A DNA stretch of 64,000 bases from Proteles cristata cristata (taxonomy: Eukaryota > Chordata > Mammalia > Carnivora > Hyaenidae), in contig JAESUZ010003161.1 in NCBI GenBank assembly GCA_017311185.1, forward strand, positions 2,093,501 to 2,157,500. The letters run 5' to 3'. The notes beneath the pieces are model-generated. The model searched no databases. It saw only the letters and a list, made by a program, of their open reading frames with translations, and had not been told where the DNA came from. Shown piece by piece: positions 1 through 11,044 of the stretch (its first letter is position 1; each line of letters starts with the position of its first letter). Both the position numbers and the translations under genes were made by a program.

Positions 1-1595
1 TTAAAAAAACTAGAATTAAAAAATTAAAAACAACACACACACAAATCAAACAAATGATTCTAGATCCTAGGTGTGTTTTTATCTGGTTATTGAAAGTGGC
101 TTGATAGATTAGAGGGGGGAAAAGGAATAAAAGGAAAACGTTTGAAAATTTGAGAAAATGAATACAATGAAATAGAATAAATTGAAATGATGGAAGTAAA
201 ATACAATATGAAAAATTTACAAAAAAGTAGAAAAAAATATTTTTAGTAAAAATTGAAAATAAAGATAAATTTTTTCTTTCTGTATTCAAGAAAAAGAAAC
301 AAACAAACAAAAAAGAAAATTGAACAGATGGACCAGTAAACAGAAATACGATTGAAATTATGTCGTTTCCCCCTTGGAGTCAAACTGAAGCACTTTATAA
401 TCCATAAGCTAAGGAGGCAGAGAGATTTCTGGCGTTCCTGAAGAGTGAGATTGGCCCAGTTGGGCAGGGCTTAGTGTAACGGCTCCATTCTCCACAAGAT
501 GGCTCTTCTTAGCTTACTGGTGTGGATTGTTGTGGTGCCTGTAGGTGTGCATGTGCATGGGTTGGAGGGGTGAAAACAGCTTCACCCAACTATCCTGTCT
601 CTAGAATCGGAACTCTGTTCTCTCCCCAACCAGCATTCACGCACCTGTTCTTTGTCTTTTGTCTTCCATCTTCTCTCCTCTTTTACACTGTTTGTGTCCA
701 AGTCATCAGGAGGCCAGGCGGCACCTCCCTCCTGAGTTTTATCTCAGATGGGGCTGTGTTTCCCAACCCCTGACTTTTGAGGGACTGCAGCTTTGACCTG
801 CTCAGGGTCTCACTGAGCAATGGCTGGGTGCTGGCCACACTCTGGAAAAATCTCGGGACTGTGCTGCTGCCAATGCCCAGAGATGGTGGCTGGGTGCCAG
901 CCCGCCCCAGAAAAAGTTCACATGATCATGTAGCAGCAGCATTTTAGGGATTATGCAAAATCACAGCACACAACTGGCACCAGGCTTCACCCTTAATGTC
1001 CTCGTTCCAGCACCAGTGAATATGGTTATTCTCTGGGGTCTGCTGGGACCAGGTCACTGCATAGCCTCTACCAAATATCCTTCCAGCAGTGGTTCCAGCA
1101 GTGGAACCACCTCTCCCTGTGTGGCCCGAGAACCTCCTGGACCCCACCCTGAGTATTCACCCTTCCGATCAGAGCACCACCAAGTATTGAGCTGTGGAGT
1201 TTCAGACTCTGCGCTCCCCCTGTTTATAGAGTCTTAATGAAGTTTAAACCCTCTCCTTTCTCCTTTTTCCCTTTTTAGTTCACTCCCTGTGGTTGTTTCT
1301 ATTTTTCCACTTTCTCTCTAGCTGCTTTTGGTGGGGGTGCTTTTCCTGTACTCTCTCCCCCATCTCTGTCCTCTCTCCATGAGCAAAAACAGCTCCCTTC
1401 CTTCTGCAGCTTCTCTCTCCTCCAGTTCACCTCTTCACACTCTGTACCTGCTAAGTTCTGTGGTTCAGGTTGTGGAGATTGTTGTGTTAATCCTCAAATC
1501 AGTTTTCTAGGCATGCAGGATGGTTTAATGCTGATCTGGCTGTATTTCATAGATGTGAGATGGAAAAAAACTTCCATTCTGTTCCACCATCTTGA
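1..1595 (-). mobile_element. LINE-1 (L1-A), 5' portion, minus strand
   Basis: Read on the minus strand this is the 5' UTR side of a carnivore L1. The 5' end is recognisable at about 1570-1595, where the minus strand reads AAGTCAAGATGGTGGAACAG, a variant of the start sequence shared with the other L1 copies here. The AT/purine-rich part at 1-380 matches the equivalent 5' UTR part of the neighbouring L1 at about 3125-3560. The rest of the element lies left of the window. At about 821-830 and 887-896 a 10-bp word (TGGCTGGGTG) recurs with a 66-bp offset, suggesting a short tandem duplication in the 5' UTR. No intact ORF is present; small open frames on both strands look like chance. The element interrupts the L1 that follows. 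Confidence 0.8.
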
Positions 1596-2643
1596 CTTCT
1601 CATAGGCTTTGTTTTAAAATCTAGTTTGGCTGATATAAGTATGGCTACTCCAGCTTTCTTTCGATGTCTGTTAGCATGGAAGAGACGGACGTCTCTGTCC
1701 CCTCACTTTCAAACTGCAGGTTTCTTTAGGTCTATAATGATTCTCTTGTAGGCAGCGTATAGATGGGTCTTGATTTTTTTTTTTATCCATTCTGATACCC
1801 TATGTCTTTGATTACAATAAATGTAATTTATTACATTTACATTCAGAGTGATTATTTAAAAATACCAACTTAGTGCCATTGTCTTGCCTGTAGAGTTGGT
1901 GTTCCTGGTGATTTTCTCTGGTCCTTTCTAGTCTCTGTTGCTTTTGGTCTTTTTTTGTTTCCTTCTTCTACTCTAAGAGTCTCTTTTAAAATCTTGCAAG
2001 GCTGGTTTAGTGGTCACAAACTCTCAGTTTTTGTTTATCTGGGAAACTCTTTATCCCTCCTTCTATTCTGAATGACAGGCTTGCTGGATAAAGAATTATT
2101 GGCTGCATATTTTTCCCATTCAGCATGTTGAATATACCCTGCCACTCCTTTCTGGGTTGCCAAGTTTCTGTGGACAAATCTGCTTCCAACCAGATCTCTC
2201 TTCCCTTGTAGTGAAAAACTTTTGTTTTTCATTGCTGCTTTCATTATTCTGTTCTTGTCTGTGTATTTTGTGAATTTGATTATGATATGCCTTGGTGATG
2301 GTTGGGTATTTTTTAATTTAATGAGAGTTCTCTGTGCTTCCTGGATTTTGACGTCTATACCCTTCCCTAGATTAGTGAAATGTTCAGCTGTAATTTGCTC
2401 ACATAAACTTTCTGTCCCTTTTCCCCCTCTTCATCCTCTGTGACTCCAATGATATAAATATTATTCTTTATTAATAAGTTGCTGAGTGAGTTCTCTAAAT
2501 TTTGTATCATTATCTTTTACCTTTGTTTCCTCTTCTTTTCAGCTTCATTATTTTCCATAATTTTATCTTCTATATCATTAATTTGCTGCTCTGCTTCATT
2601 CATCCTTGCCTTCATAGCATCCATTCAAGATTGCATCTCAGTG

Positions 2644-2871
2644 GGGGCGCCTGGGTGGCTTAGTCAGTTAAACGTCCGACTTTCCCTTAGGTCATGATCT
2701 CGCGGTTCGTGGGTTCGAGCCCCGTGTCGGGCTCCGTGCTGACTGCCAGCTCAGAGCCTGGAGCCTGTTTCGGAGTCTGTGTCTCCCTCTCTCTGACCCT
2801 CCCTTGCTCACGCTGTCTCTCTCTCTCCTAGAAATAAATAAAAATATAAAAAAAAATTTTTATAAAAAAAA
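2644..2871 (+). mobile_element. SINEC_Fc-type SINE in L1-D
   Basis: Complete tRNA-derived feline SINE with a GGGGCGCCTGGGTGG head, box-B-like GGGTTCGAGCC, CT-rich middle and A-rich tail. It is flanked by a perfect 17-bp target-site duplication, AAGATTGCATCTCAGTG, at 2627-2643 and 2872-2888. The perfect duplication and low divergence suggest a recent insertion, younger than the L1 it sits in. Confidence 0.95.
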
Positions 2872-3189
2872 AAGATTGCATCTCAGTGATAGCATTTTTA
2901 ATTTTGGCCTGGTTAGATTTTAGCTGCAGAAAAAAAAATTCTCTGATGTCTTCTATGTTTATTTCAAAGCTAGCTAGTATTCTTATAATCATGGTTTTAA
3001 ATTATAGTGTGAACTATCTTAGGTATACCTGTGTTCATTTAATTCCTGGCTGTTGTTTCTCCCTGTTCTTTCTTTTGGGGTGAATTCCTCCATCTTGCCA
3101 TTTTGAAGGAAGAAAAAAAACCATAAAAGTAAAAATTAAAAACAAAACAAAATCAATAAAGGAAGCTAATCCTAGGTGTGTTTTGGTCT

Positions 3190-3535
3190 GCTTATTAAGA
3201 GAAGCTTGATAGAAAAGAGAAAGAAAAAGGGAGAAAAAAGAAAAGAATAAAGAGAAAAGAGAAAGAAAAGAAAAGAGAAGAGAGAAAAGGAGAAAAGAAA
3301 GGAGAAAAAAGTCAAAATGGAGAAAAGAGAAAAAAAAAGGAGAAAAGGGAAGAGAAAAAAGACAAGAGAGGAAAGAGAAAAAAGGAGAAAAAAAATTATT
3401 TTTTTAATTTTAAAGAACAAAACAAAATAAAATAAAAAATATGCTCTTTCTGTATCCAAGAAATAAAAAGGAGAGAAAGAAAAAAAAAAAAAACCAGAAG
3501 CAAAGAAAATGAACAAATGAACAAACAAAACAAAA
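3190..3535. repeat. Purine-rich (GA)n-like tract in the L1-D 5' UTR
   Basis: About 340 bases of almost uninterrupted A and G on the plus strand, so C and T in the L1 sense strand, just upstream of ORF1. Comparable purine-rich stretches occupy the same place in L1-A (about 100-310), L1-C (about 16080-16560) and L1-B (about 17950-18440). It therefore looks like a property of this L1 lineage rather than an independent microsatellite. The open frame read through it on the minus strand is a phenylalanine/serine-rich artefact of the composition. Confidence 0.75.
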
Positions 3536-4835
3536 CCCGAATGAAGCTAGATCGTTTTTCCTAGAACTGAAACATTGCAGCATACTATGATCTGTAGAGC
3601 AAGTGGGTGGAAAGGATTTGTGCTGGTCTTCTGCAGGAGGGGTCTGCTATGCTGATCCTCAGATAGACTTGGTTTAGTGGAAATGGGATTCCAGGGTGCA
3701 AGTGGTTGGGTCTTAGTGAAAGTGGTTCCAGCCTCCACTAGGTAGCACTGTGTTTCTCTCTGAAGTCTGACCATGCTGGTGGGGGGCGGATGTTGGCATC
3801 ACCCCACTGAGGTGAACTTGTGGCTGCCTCTGTTCAAGAGGCCCTCAAAGAAAAGTGAACCAGGGTTTTATGATTCCTGTTCTTAACCTGCCTGTGCCCA
3901 GCAGTTGGCACACCAGCACTACAGTTCTGCTTTATCTCTGGCCAGTGGCTGGAATTCAAAACTCCAAATCTTAAAGGGTGTGGTAGATCACAGACCTCCT
4001 CCCCTTCTCCAACATGCTCAGTGGCTGGAGTCTGCTGTGGCAGATTGGTAAAAAGGTACAATAAAGATATCTCTCATCTACCTGTGCTTCAGTTCCTTCC
4101 TGTTGATAGGCCACTCAATAGCTCCCAGCAGGCCCTTCATCCTTAGAGAGACAAAAAACCCTCTTCTAAAGAATTTCTCCCAGAAGATCCCCATGCCACA
4201 GAGTTTTGCACATATCCTACAAGCTCACACCCCACTACTCTCTCCCTCTTCTCCTGACCACTCTCTGGGGAAAGCATTCCCTTCCCTCCACACCACCACA
4301 GCTTTCTTCTCCCTAATTCACAGCCCTGAACCTCACATCTGCCATGTTCTCTCCCTCCAATTGCACAGATTGTATTCTTGATCTTCAGCTCAAGGAATGT
4401 GCTTGAGGGATGACACAGACTCAGGGTCCCCCTACTACCCTACCATCTTTACTTCCTTCCCAAGCCCCACTGGTTTTCAAAGCTAGATATTATGGGGACT
4501 CATTCTCTCAGTGTGGGTCCCCAGTGCCTGGAGTTTCTGTCATAGGGTCTGATCGTCTCTCTTCTCTGTGCTTGTGGTTTCCCCCACTGTGTGGTTAGTC
4601 TTGCCAGGATTTTGGTTCCCAACCATGTGCTGTCCTCTCTGGCATTAACTGTAGAAGGTCTGTACTGCCAGTGTTCACATCATTTTCAGAGTCAGTTTCA
4701 CAAGTATAGCTGTTATCTTGGTGTAACTGGGAGTGTGGGGGAAGACAAGGTGACTCAGGATCCTCCTATTCCACCATCTTCCTTTTGCCTCCATATAAAG
4801 TGTGTTTGAAATTCACATTTGTCTGAATTACTGTC

Positions 4836-5165
4836 TTTTTTGCCAGGCTCTGGCACTTAATAGTTCTATGATCATAGGCAAGTTTTCCAATCTGTACCTG
4901 AGTTTCCCCATCTTTAAAATGGGAATAATAGACAAATCTACACATTTTGCCACTTATATGTGGAATCTTTAAAAAAAAAAAAAAAAACCCAAAACCCTCC
5001 CAGATAAAAATAACAGAAATGTAGTGACCAGTGGCAGCAGGTGGGAAGTGGCCAAAATTGGTGAAAGGGGTGAAAAAGGCCAAATTTACAGTTATAAAAT
5101 AAGCCATAGATGTATGGAGATAATCATACTTACCTCAGTAGGTGTTCTAAGATTTGTTAGATCTA
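4836..5165 (+). repeat. MIR fragment split by an L1 3'-end-like remnant
   Basis: Positions 4836-4940 read like the MIR core (word CCCCATCTTTAAAATGGG). At 5115-5165 a further MIR-like stretch (CTTACCTCAGTAGG) continues it. The intervening 4945-5110 has an A-run and resembles an old L1 3' end. Assignment is by recognition only. Confidence 0.55.
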
Positions 5166-5921
5166 TTCGGCATCCATTCACCACAGGGCCAAACTATCAA
5201 TGTGCTCACCTCTCTCCTGTCGGTCAGCTTCCCTGTGCACACCTGCTGGTGTGTTGCTGCCCACCCACTTCCTCGGGCAATTCTCACCCACTGAACCAAA
5301 TTTCTCCTGCCCTGAATCATCCCAAAGCCACTACCAGGCAACAAGAAGCCACCTCTGTACCCCTAACCCCACTGGAATTATTCAAATGAGCCCATCCTAA
5401 AATGTTCACTCTGCTTTCCCCACATAAGCCCCAATAAAGTCTCCTTCGCTCTTGCTTCTTCCTCCTGAGCAAAACCTGATACTTCTCACATGGCCCTGCA
5501 GGGTGTGACTGCCCCCTCCTCTCGGGAAGTGTCATTAATAACATCTTACAAATGCACTGATTTCTCCATGTCTTCAGTCACCTCCATAAATCCCACAGAG
5601 TTTTGAACAGTAAGATTGTGTGAGGTTTAAATTAGTAAAACCTAAAGAATATAGCAGAATGTCTAGCCCATAGGAAGAGTATGATGTATTACATAGGTTC
5701 CCATTGAACTTCACATACAGAGTCCATCCATACTTGAGGTTCCTGACAGGATCCTGACCATCCCTTCTCCCAACTCAGCTGTCACTGATCTCCCTCTAGC
5801 CGGGGCTGGTTCCCGGTCCTCCGACCTGCAGAGGGGCACGTAGCCCTGCGCTCACAAGGGTGCTCTGATTGGCTTAATGTTGTTGCCATACTGAAATTCT
5901 TAACGTCTTCGACATTCATTT
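5166..5921. other. Intergenic, no gene recognised
   Basis: No coding exon, RNA gene or clear repeat was recognised. An AATAAA at about 5432 followed by a CT-rich stretch could be the remnant of an LTR, but no element ends are visible. Confidence 0.4.
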
Positions 5922-5934
5922 TACATTTTCATTT
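5922..5934. repeat. Candidate left target-site duplication of the L1/SINE stack
   Basis: TACATTTTCATTT occurs here, directly beside the T-rich (minus-strand poly-A) end of L1-B. The identical 13 bases occur at 19469-19481, directly beyond the outer end of the stack. This is the expected geometry for a retrotransposition duplication, although the sequence is T-rich. Confidence 0.55.
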
Positions 5935-8900
5935 CTTTTATTTTAAATTTAAAAATTTTTATTTTATTTTTTATTATAGTTTATTGTCAAGTTGGTTTCC
6001 ATATGACACCCAGTGCTCATCCCAAAAAGTGCCCTCCTCCACGCCCATCACCCATTTTTACCCTCTCCCTCACCTCCCCATCAACCCTCAGTTTGTTCTC
6101 AGTATTTTTATGGTTTGCCTCCCTCCCTCTCCTAATCAATTTTTTTTCCCTTCCCCTCCCCTATGGTCCTCTGTTAAGTTTTTCCTGTTCTACATATGAG
6201 TGAAAACATATCGTATCTGTCTTTCTCTGCCTGACTTATTTCATTTAGCATAATACCCTTGAGTTCTATCCACATTGCTACAAATGGCCAAATTTCATTC
6301 TTTCCCATTGCCATGTAGTATTCCATTGTATATATAAACCACATCTTCTTGATCCATTCATCAGTTGATGGACATTTAGGTCCTTTCCATGATTTGGCTA
6401 CTGTTGAAAGTACTGCTGTGAACATTGGGTACATGTGCCCCTATGTATCAGCACTCCTTATCCCTTGGGTAAATTCCTAGCAGTGCTATTGTTAATTTTT
6501 TAAGGAACCTCCACTGTTTTTGAGAAGGGCTACACCAGTTTACAATCCTACCAACAGCGTAAGAGGGTTCCCATTTCTCCACATCCTTGCTAGCATCTGG
6601 AGTCTCCTGAGTTGTTCATTTTAGCCATCCTGACCGGCGTGAAGTGGTATCTCAATGTGGTTTTGATTTGCATTTCCCTGATGGTGAATGACATTGAGCA
6701 TCGTTTCATGTGTCTGTTGGCCATCTGGATGTCCTCTTTGGAGAAGTGTCTTCATGTCTTCTGCCCATTTCTTCACTGGATTGTTTTTTTGGATGTGGAG
6801 TTTGGTGAATTCCTTATAGATTTTGGATACTAGCCCTTTACCCAATATGTCATTTGTAAATATCTTTTCGCATTTCATCAATTGCCTATTCATTTTATTG
6901 ATTGTTTTATTTGCCGCGGCTCGGAAGCTTTTTATATTGATGAGGTACCAATAGTTCATTTTTGCTCTTGATTCCTTTGCCTTTGGAGATGTGTCGAGTA
7001 AGACATTGCTCTGGCTGAGGTCAGAGAGGTTGTTACCTGCTTTCTCCTCTAGGGTTTTGATGGTTTCCTGTCTCACATTCAGGTCCTTCATCCATTTTGA
7101 GTTTATTTTTGTGTATGGTGTAAGAAAGTGGTCCAGTTTCATTCTTCTGCATGTTGCTGGCCAGTTCTCCTGGAACAATCTGTTAGAGGCTTTTTTCCAT
7201 TGGATACTCTTTCCTGCTTTGTCAAACACTAATTGGCCATACACTTGTGGGTCCAATTCTGGGATCTCTATTCTAATGGTCTGTGTGTCTGTTTTTGTGC
7301 CAGTACCGTACTGTCTGGATGATTATAGCTTTGTAGTAGAAGCTAAAGTCTGGGATTGTGATGCCTCCCATTTTGGTTTTCTTCTTCAATATTACTTTGG
7401 CTATTCAGGGTATTTGTGGTTCCATACAAATTTTAGAATTATTTGTTCTGGCTTTGAGAAGTATGCTGGTGCAATTTTGATTGGGATTGCATTGAATGTG
7501 TAGATTGCTTTGGGTAGTATTGACATTTTAGCAATATTTCTTTTTATAGTCCATGAGCATAAAATGTCTTTCCGTTTTTTTTGTGTCTTCTTCAATTTCT
7601 CTCATAAGCTTTCTATAGTTTTTAGCATACAGATCTTTAAATCTTCGGTTAGGCTAATTTCTAGGTATTTTATGGTTCTTGGTGTAATTGTGAATGGGAT
7701 CAATTTTTTTTCTCTTTCTGTTGCTTCATTGTTGGTGTATAAAATTGCAACTGATTTCTGTATGTTGATTTTGTACCCTGTAACTTTGCTGAACTCATGG
7801 ATCAGTTCTAGTAGACTTCTGGTGGAGTCTGTCGGGTTTTCTGTGTAGAGTATTATGTCATCTGCGAAGAGTGAAAGTTTGACTTCCTCTTTGCCAATTC
7901 TGATGCCTTTTATTTCATGTTGTTGTCTGATGGCTGATGCTAGGACTTCCAGCACTATGTTAAACAACAGTGGTGAGAGTGGACATCCCTGTCGTGCTCC
8001 TGATCTCAGGGGGAAAGCTCTCAGTTTTTCCCCATTGAGGATGATACTAGTTGTGTGCTTTTCATAAATACCTTTTACGATGTTTAAGTATGTTCCTTCT
8101 ATCCTGACTTTCTTGAGGGTTTTTTTAAAGAAAGTATGCTGTATTTTGTTAAGTGCTTCTTTTTTTTTTTTTTTTTTTGCATCTATTGACAGGATCATAT
8201 GGTTCTTATCTTTTCTTTTGTTAATGTGATGTATCACATTGACTGATTTGTGAATATTGAACCAGCCCTGCAACCCAGGAATGAATCCCACCTGATCATG
8301 GTGGATAATTCTTTTTATATGCTGTTGGATTTGATTTGCTAATAACTTGTTGAGGATTTTTGCACCAGTATTCTTCAGGGATATTGGCCTGCAGTTCTCT
8401 TTTATTGTGGGGTCTCTGTCTGGTTTGGGACAGTGATGCTGGCTTCATAGAATGAGTCTGGAAGTTTTCCTTCCATTTCTGGTTTTTTTTTTGGGGGGGG
8501 CGGGGGGGGGTTTTGTTTTGATTTGTTTTTAAACAGCTTGAGAAGAATGGTATTAACTTTGATTTAAATGTCAGCTAAAATTCCCCAGGGAAGCCATCTG
8601 GTGCATGGCTCTTACTTGTTGGGAGATTATTGATAACTGATTCAATTTCTTCACTAGTTATGGGTCTGTTCAGATTTTCTATCTCTTCCCATTTGAATTT
8701 TGGTAGTGTGTGTGTGTTTAGGAATTTATCCATATCTTCTAGGCTGTCCAGTTTGTGGCATATAATTTTCCATAGTATTCTCTGATAATTGCTTGTATTT
8801 CTGAGGAATTTGTTATAATAAATCCATTTTCATTCGTGATTTTGTCTATTCAGGTGCTCTCCCTTTTCTTTTTGAGAAACCTGGCTAGAGGTTTGTCAAT

Positions 8901-10898
8901 TATGTTTATTTTTTTAAAAAACCAACTCTTGGTTTCATTGATCTGTTCTTCAGTTTTTTTGGATTCTATACTGTTTGTTTGTGCTCTGATCTTAATTGTT
9001 TCTTTATTATTTCTCTTCTTCTGTTGGTTTTGGGGTGCTCTTGCTGCTCTGCTTCTAGTTCCTTTAGGTGTGCTGTTAGATTTTGTATTTGTGCTTTTTC
9101 TGGTTTCTTGAGAGGGCCTGGATTGCAATGTATTTTCCTCTTAGGACTGCCTTTGCTGCATCTCAAAGAGTTTGGATTGTTGTATTTTCATTTTCATTTG
9201 TATCCATGTATTTTTTAATTTCTTCTCTAATTGGTTAACCCATTTATTCTTTAATAGGATGATCTTTAACCTCCATCCTTTTGGAGGTTTTCCAGACTTT
9301 TTCCTGTGATTGATTTCAAGTTTCATAGCATTGTGATCTGAAAGAGTGCACGGTATTATCTCAATTCTTTTATATTTATTGTGGGCTGTTTTCTGACCCA
9401 GTAAGTGATCTATCTTGGAGAATATACTATGTGCACTCAAGAAGAAAGAGAATTCCATAGCTTTGGGAAGTAGAGTTCTGGTCCAATGTGTCGTTCAGGC
9501 CCACTGTTTCTTTGGTGATTTCCTGTCTAGTTGATCATTGATGTAAGTGGAGTATTTAAGTTTCCTGCAATTAGCGCATTCTTACCAATGAGATTGCTTA
9601 AGTTTGTGATTAATTGTTTTATGTATTGGGTGCTTTCAAATTCAGTGCATAGACATTTATAATTGTTAGCTCTTCCTGATGGGATCGACCCTGTAATTAT
9701 TATATAATGCCCTTCTTCATCTCTTATTACTGTCTTTATTTTGAAGTCAAGTTTGTCTGATATAAATATGGCTACTCCAGCTTTCTTTTGACTTCCAGTA
9801 CCATGATAGATAGTTCCCCGTCCCCTCACTTTCAATCTGAAGGTGTCCTCAGGTCTAAAATGAGTCTCTTGTAGACAGCAAATAGATTTTTTTAAATCCA
9901 TTCTGATACCCTACATCTTCTGATTGGAGCATTTAGTCCATTTACATTCAGTGTTATTATTGAAATATATGGGTGAAGAGTCACTGTGTTCTCTGTAGGT
10001 TTCATGCTTGTAGTGATGTCTCTTGTACTTTGTGTTCCTTGTAATATTTCCTCAAAGAGTCCCCCTTAGGAACTTTTGTAGGGCTTGTTTAGTGGTGATT
10101 AATTCCTTCAATTTTTGTTTGTTTGGGAAAATCTTCATCTCTCCTTCTATTCTGAATGACAGGCTTTCTGGATAAACATTATCGTCTGCATATTTTTCCT
10201 GTTCATCACACTGAAGATTTCCTGCCATTCCTTTCTATCGTGAAAAGCTTCAGTAGATAGGTCTGCAACTAATCTGATAGGTCTCCCTTTGTATGTTAGT
10301 GCCCCTTTATCCCTAGGTGCTTTCAGAATTCTTTTTATCCTTATACTTTGCCAGTTTCATTATGACATGTTATGCAGAAGATCGATACAAGTACGTCTGA
10401 GGGGAGTTCTCTGTGCCTCTTGGATTTCAATGTCTATTTCCTTCTCCCGGTGGGGAAGTTCTCAGCGATAATTTGTTCAGGTACCACTTCAGCTCCTTTC
10501 TCTTTTGTTCTTATGGAATTACCATGATTGGAACATTGTTCCATTTGATTATGTCACTCAGTTAACGAATTCTCCTTTCATACTACTGGATCAATTTACC
10601 TCTCTTTGTCTTGGCTCCCCCTCTTTCTATAATTTTATCTTCTAATTCACCTATTCTCCCCTCTGCCTCTTTAATTCGACAGTGGCCACCTACATTTTAT
10701 TATGTACCTCATTTATAGCATTTTTTAATTCGTAACTATTTTTAAGATCTATGATCTTTGCTGCAATAGCGTCTCTGCTATCTTCTATGCCTTTTTCAAG
10801 CACAGAGATAAATTTTATGACTATTGTTCTAAATTCCTGTTCAGTTATGTTGCTTGTATCTGTTTTGATCAGTTTTTTTTCCTGTTCACTTTTTTCCA
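5935..10898 (-). mobile_element. LINE-1 (L1-B), 3' UTR, ORF2 and part of ORF1
   Basis: The minus strand holds the 3' part of an old L1. It contains the A-rich tail (about 5935-5975), the 3' UTR and the decayed ORF2 (about 6170-9990). The C-terminal half of ORF1 follows at about 10000-10898, ending abruptly where L1-C is inserted. Recognisable ORF2 pieces are the C-terminal region (6174-6434), the reverse transcriptase region (7602-8291), and endonuclease-domain pieces (9141-9458 with SDHNAMKLEI, and 9527-9901 with CLQETHF). They lie in different frames with stops between them, so ORF2 is dead. Low-complexity insertions (a T-run near 8160-8178 and a G-rich run at 8493-8510) add further damage. 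The 5' part resumes at 17648. Confidence 0.88.
7602..8291 (-). pseudogene. L1-B ORF2 reverse transcriptase fragment
   Basis: The longest surviving piece of L1-B ORF2 is 229 codons of the reverse transcriptase domain. It starts with the [22 protein letters not shown] block. The conserved [12 protein letters not shown] block and the catalytic FADD motif ([14 protein letters not shown]) are intact, followed by [10 protein letters not shown] lysine run near the start reflects an expanded T-run on the plus strand. Stops and frameshifts on both sides separate it from the endonuclease and C-terminal regions, so it cannot make a working ORF2 protein. Confidence 0.85.
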
Positions 10899-10899
10899 T
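10690..10899 (-). pseudogene. L1-B ORF1 fragment at the L1-C insertion point
   Basis: A piece of L1 ORF1 with the typical N-terminal/coiled-coil side sequence EQEFRTIVIKFISVLEKGIED. It ends at the T-run marking the 3' tail of the inserted L1-C. The part upstream in ORF1 continues at 17648, on the other side of L1-C. The open frame begins artificially inside the junction. Confidence 0.75.
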
Positions 10900-11044
10900 T
10901 TTTTTTTTTTACAAATAATTGTCAAGTTGGCTTCCATATAACACCCAGTGCTCATCCCCACAAGTGCCCTCCTCCATGCCCATCACCACCCCCTCCCCAC
11001 CCCATCCATCAGTCCTCAGTTTGTTCTCAGCATTCAAGAGTCTC

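Larger units (their letters stand above)
1596..4783 (-). mobile_element. LINE-1 (L1-D), 5' half, interrupted by L1-A
   Basis: The minus strand carries an older L1 in 5'-to-3' order. The 5' end is at about 4755-4783 (AAGATGGTGGAATAGGAGG). A 5' UTR follows (about 3110-4750), then decayed ORF1 (about 1980-3100), then the start of ORF2 at about 1600-1830, in the endonuclease region. The ORF1 C-terminal domain is recognisable at 2007-2244 in two overlapping frames, so it is frameshifted. The ORF2 stretch at 1610-1690 matches the equivalent parts of the L1s at 9740-9790 and 14650-14720. It ends abruptly where L1-A begins, so the 3' half probably continues left of L1-A, outside the window. A feline SINE is inserted in ORF1. 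Non-functional relic. Confidence 0.8.

Noticed and set aside
3172..3528. 118-codon phenylalanine/serine/leucine-rich open frame on the minus strand
   Set aside because: It is the pyrimidine-rich strand of the L1 5' UTR read as protein. Low complexity, no domain, and it lies within a recognisable L1.
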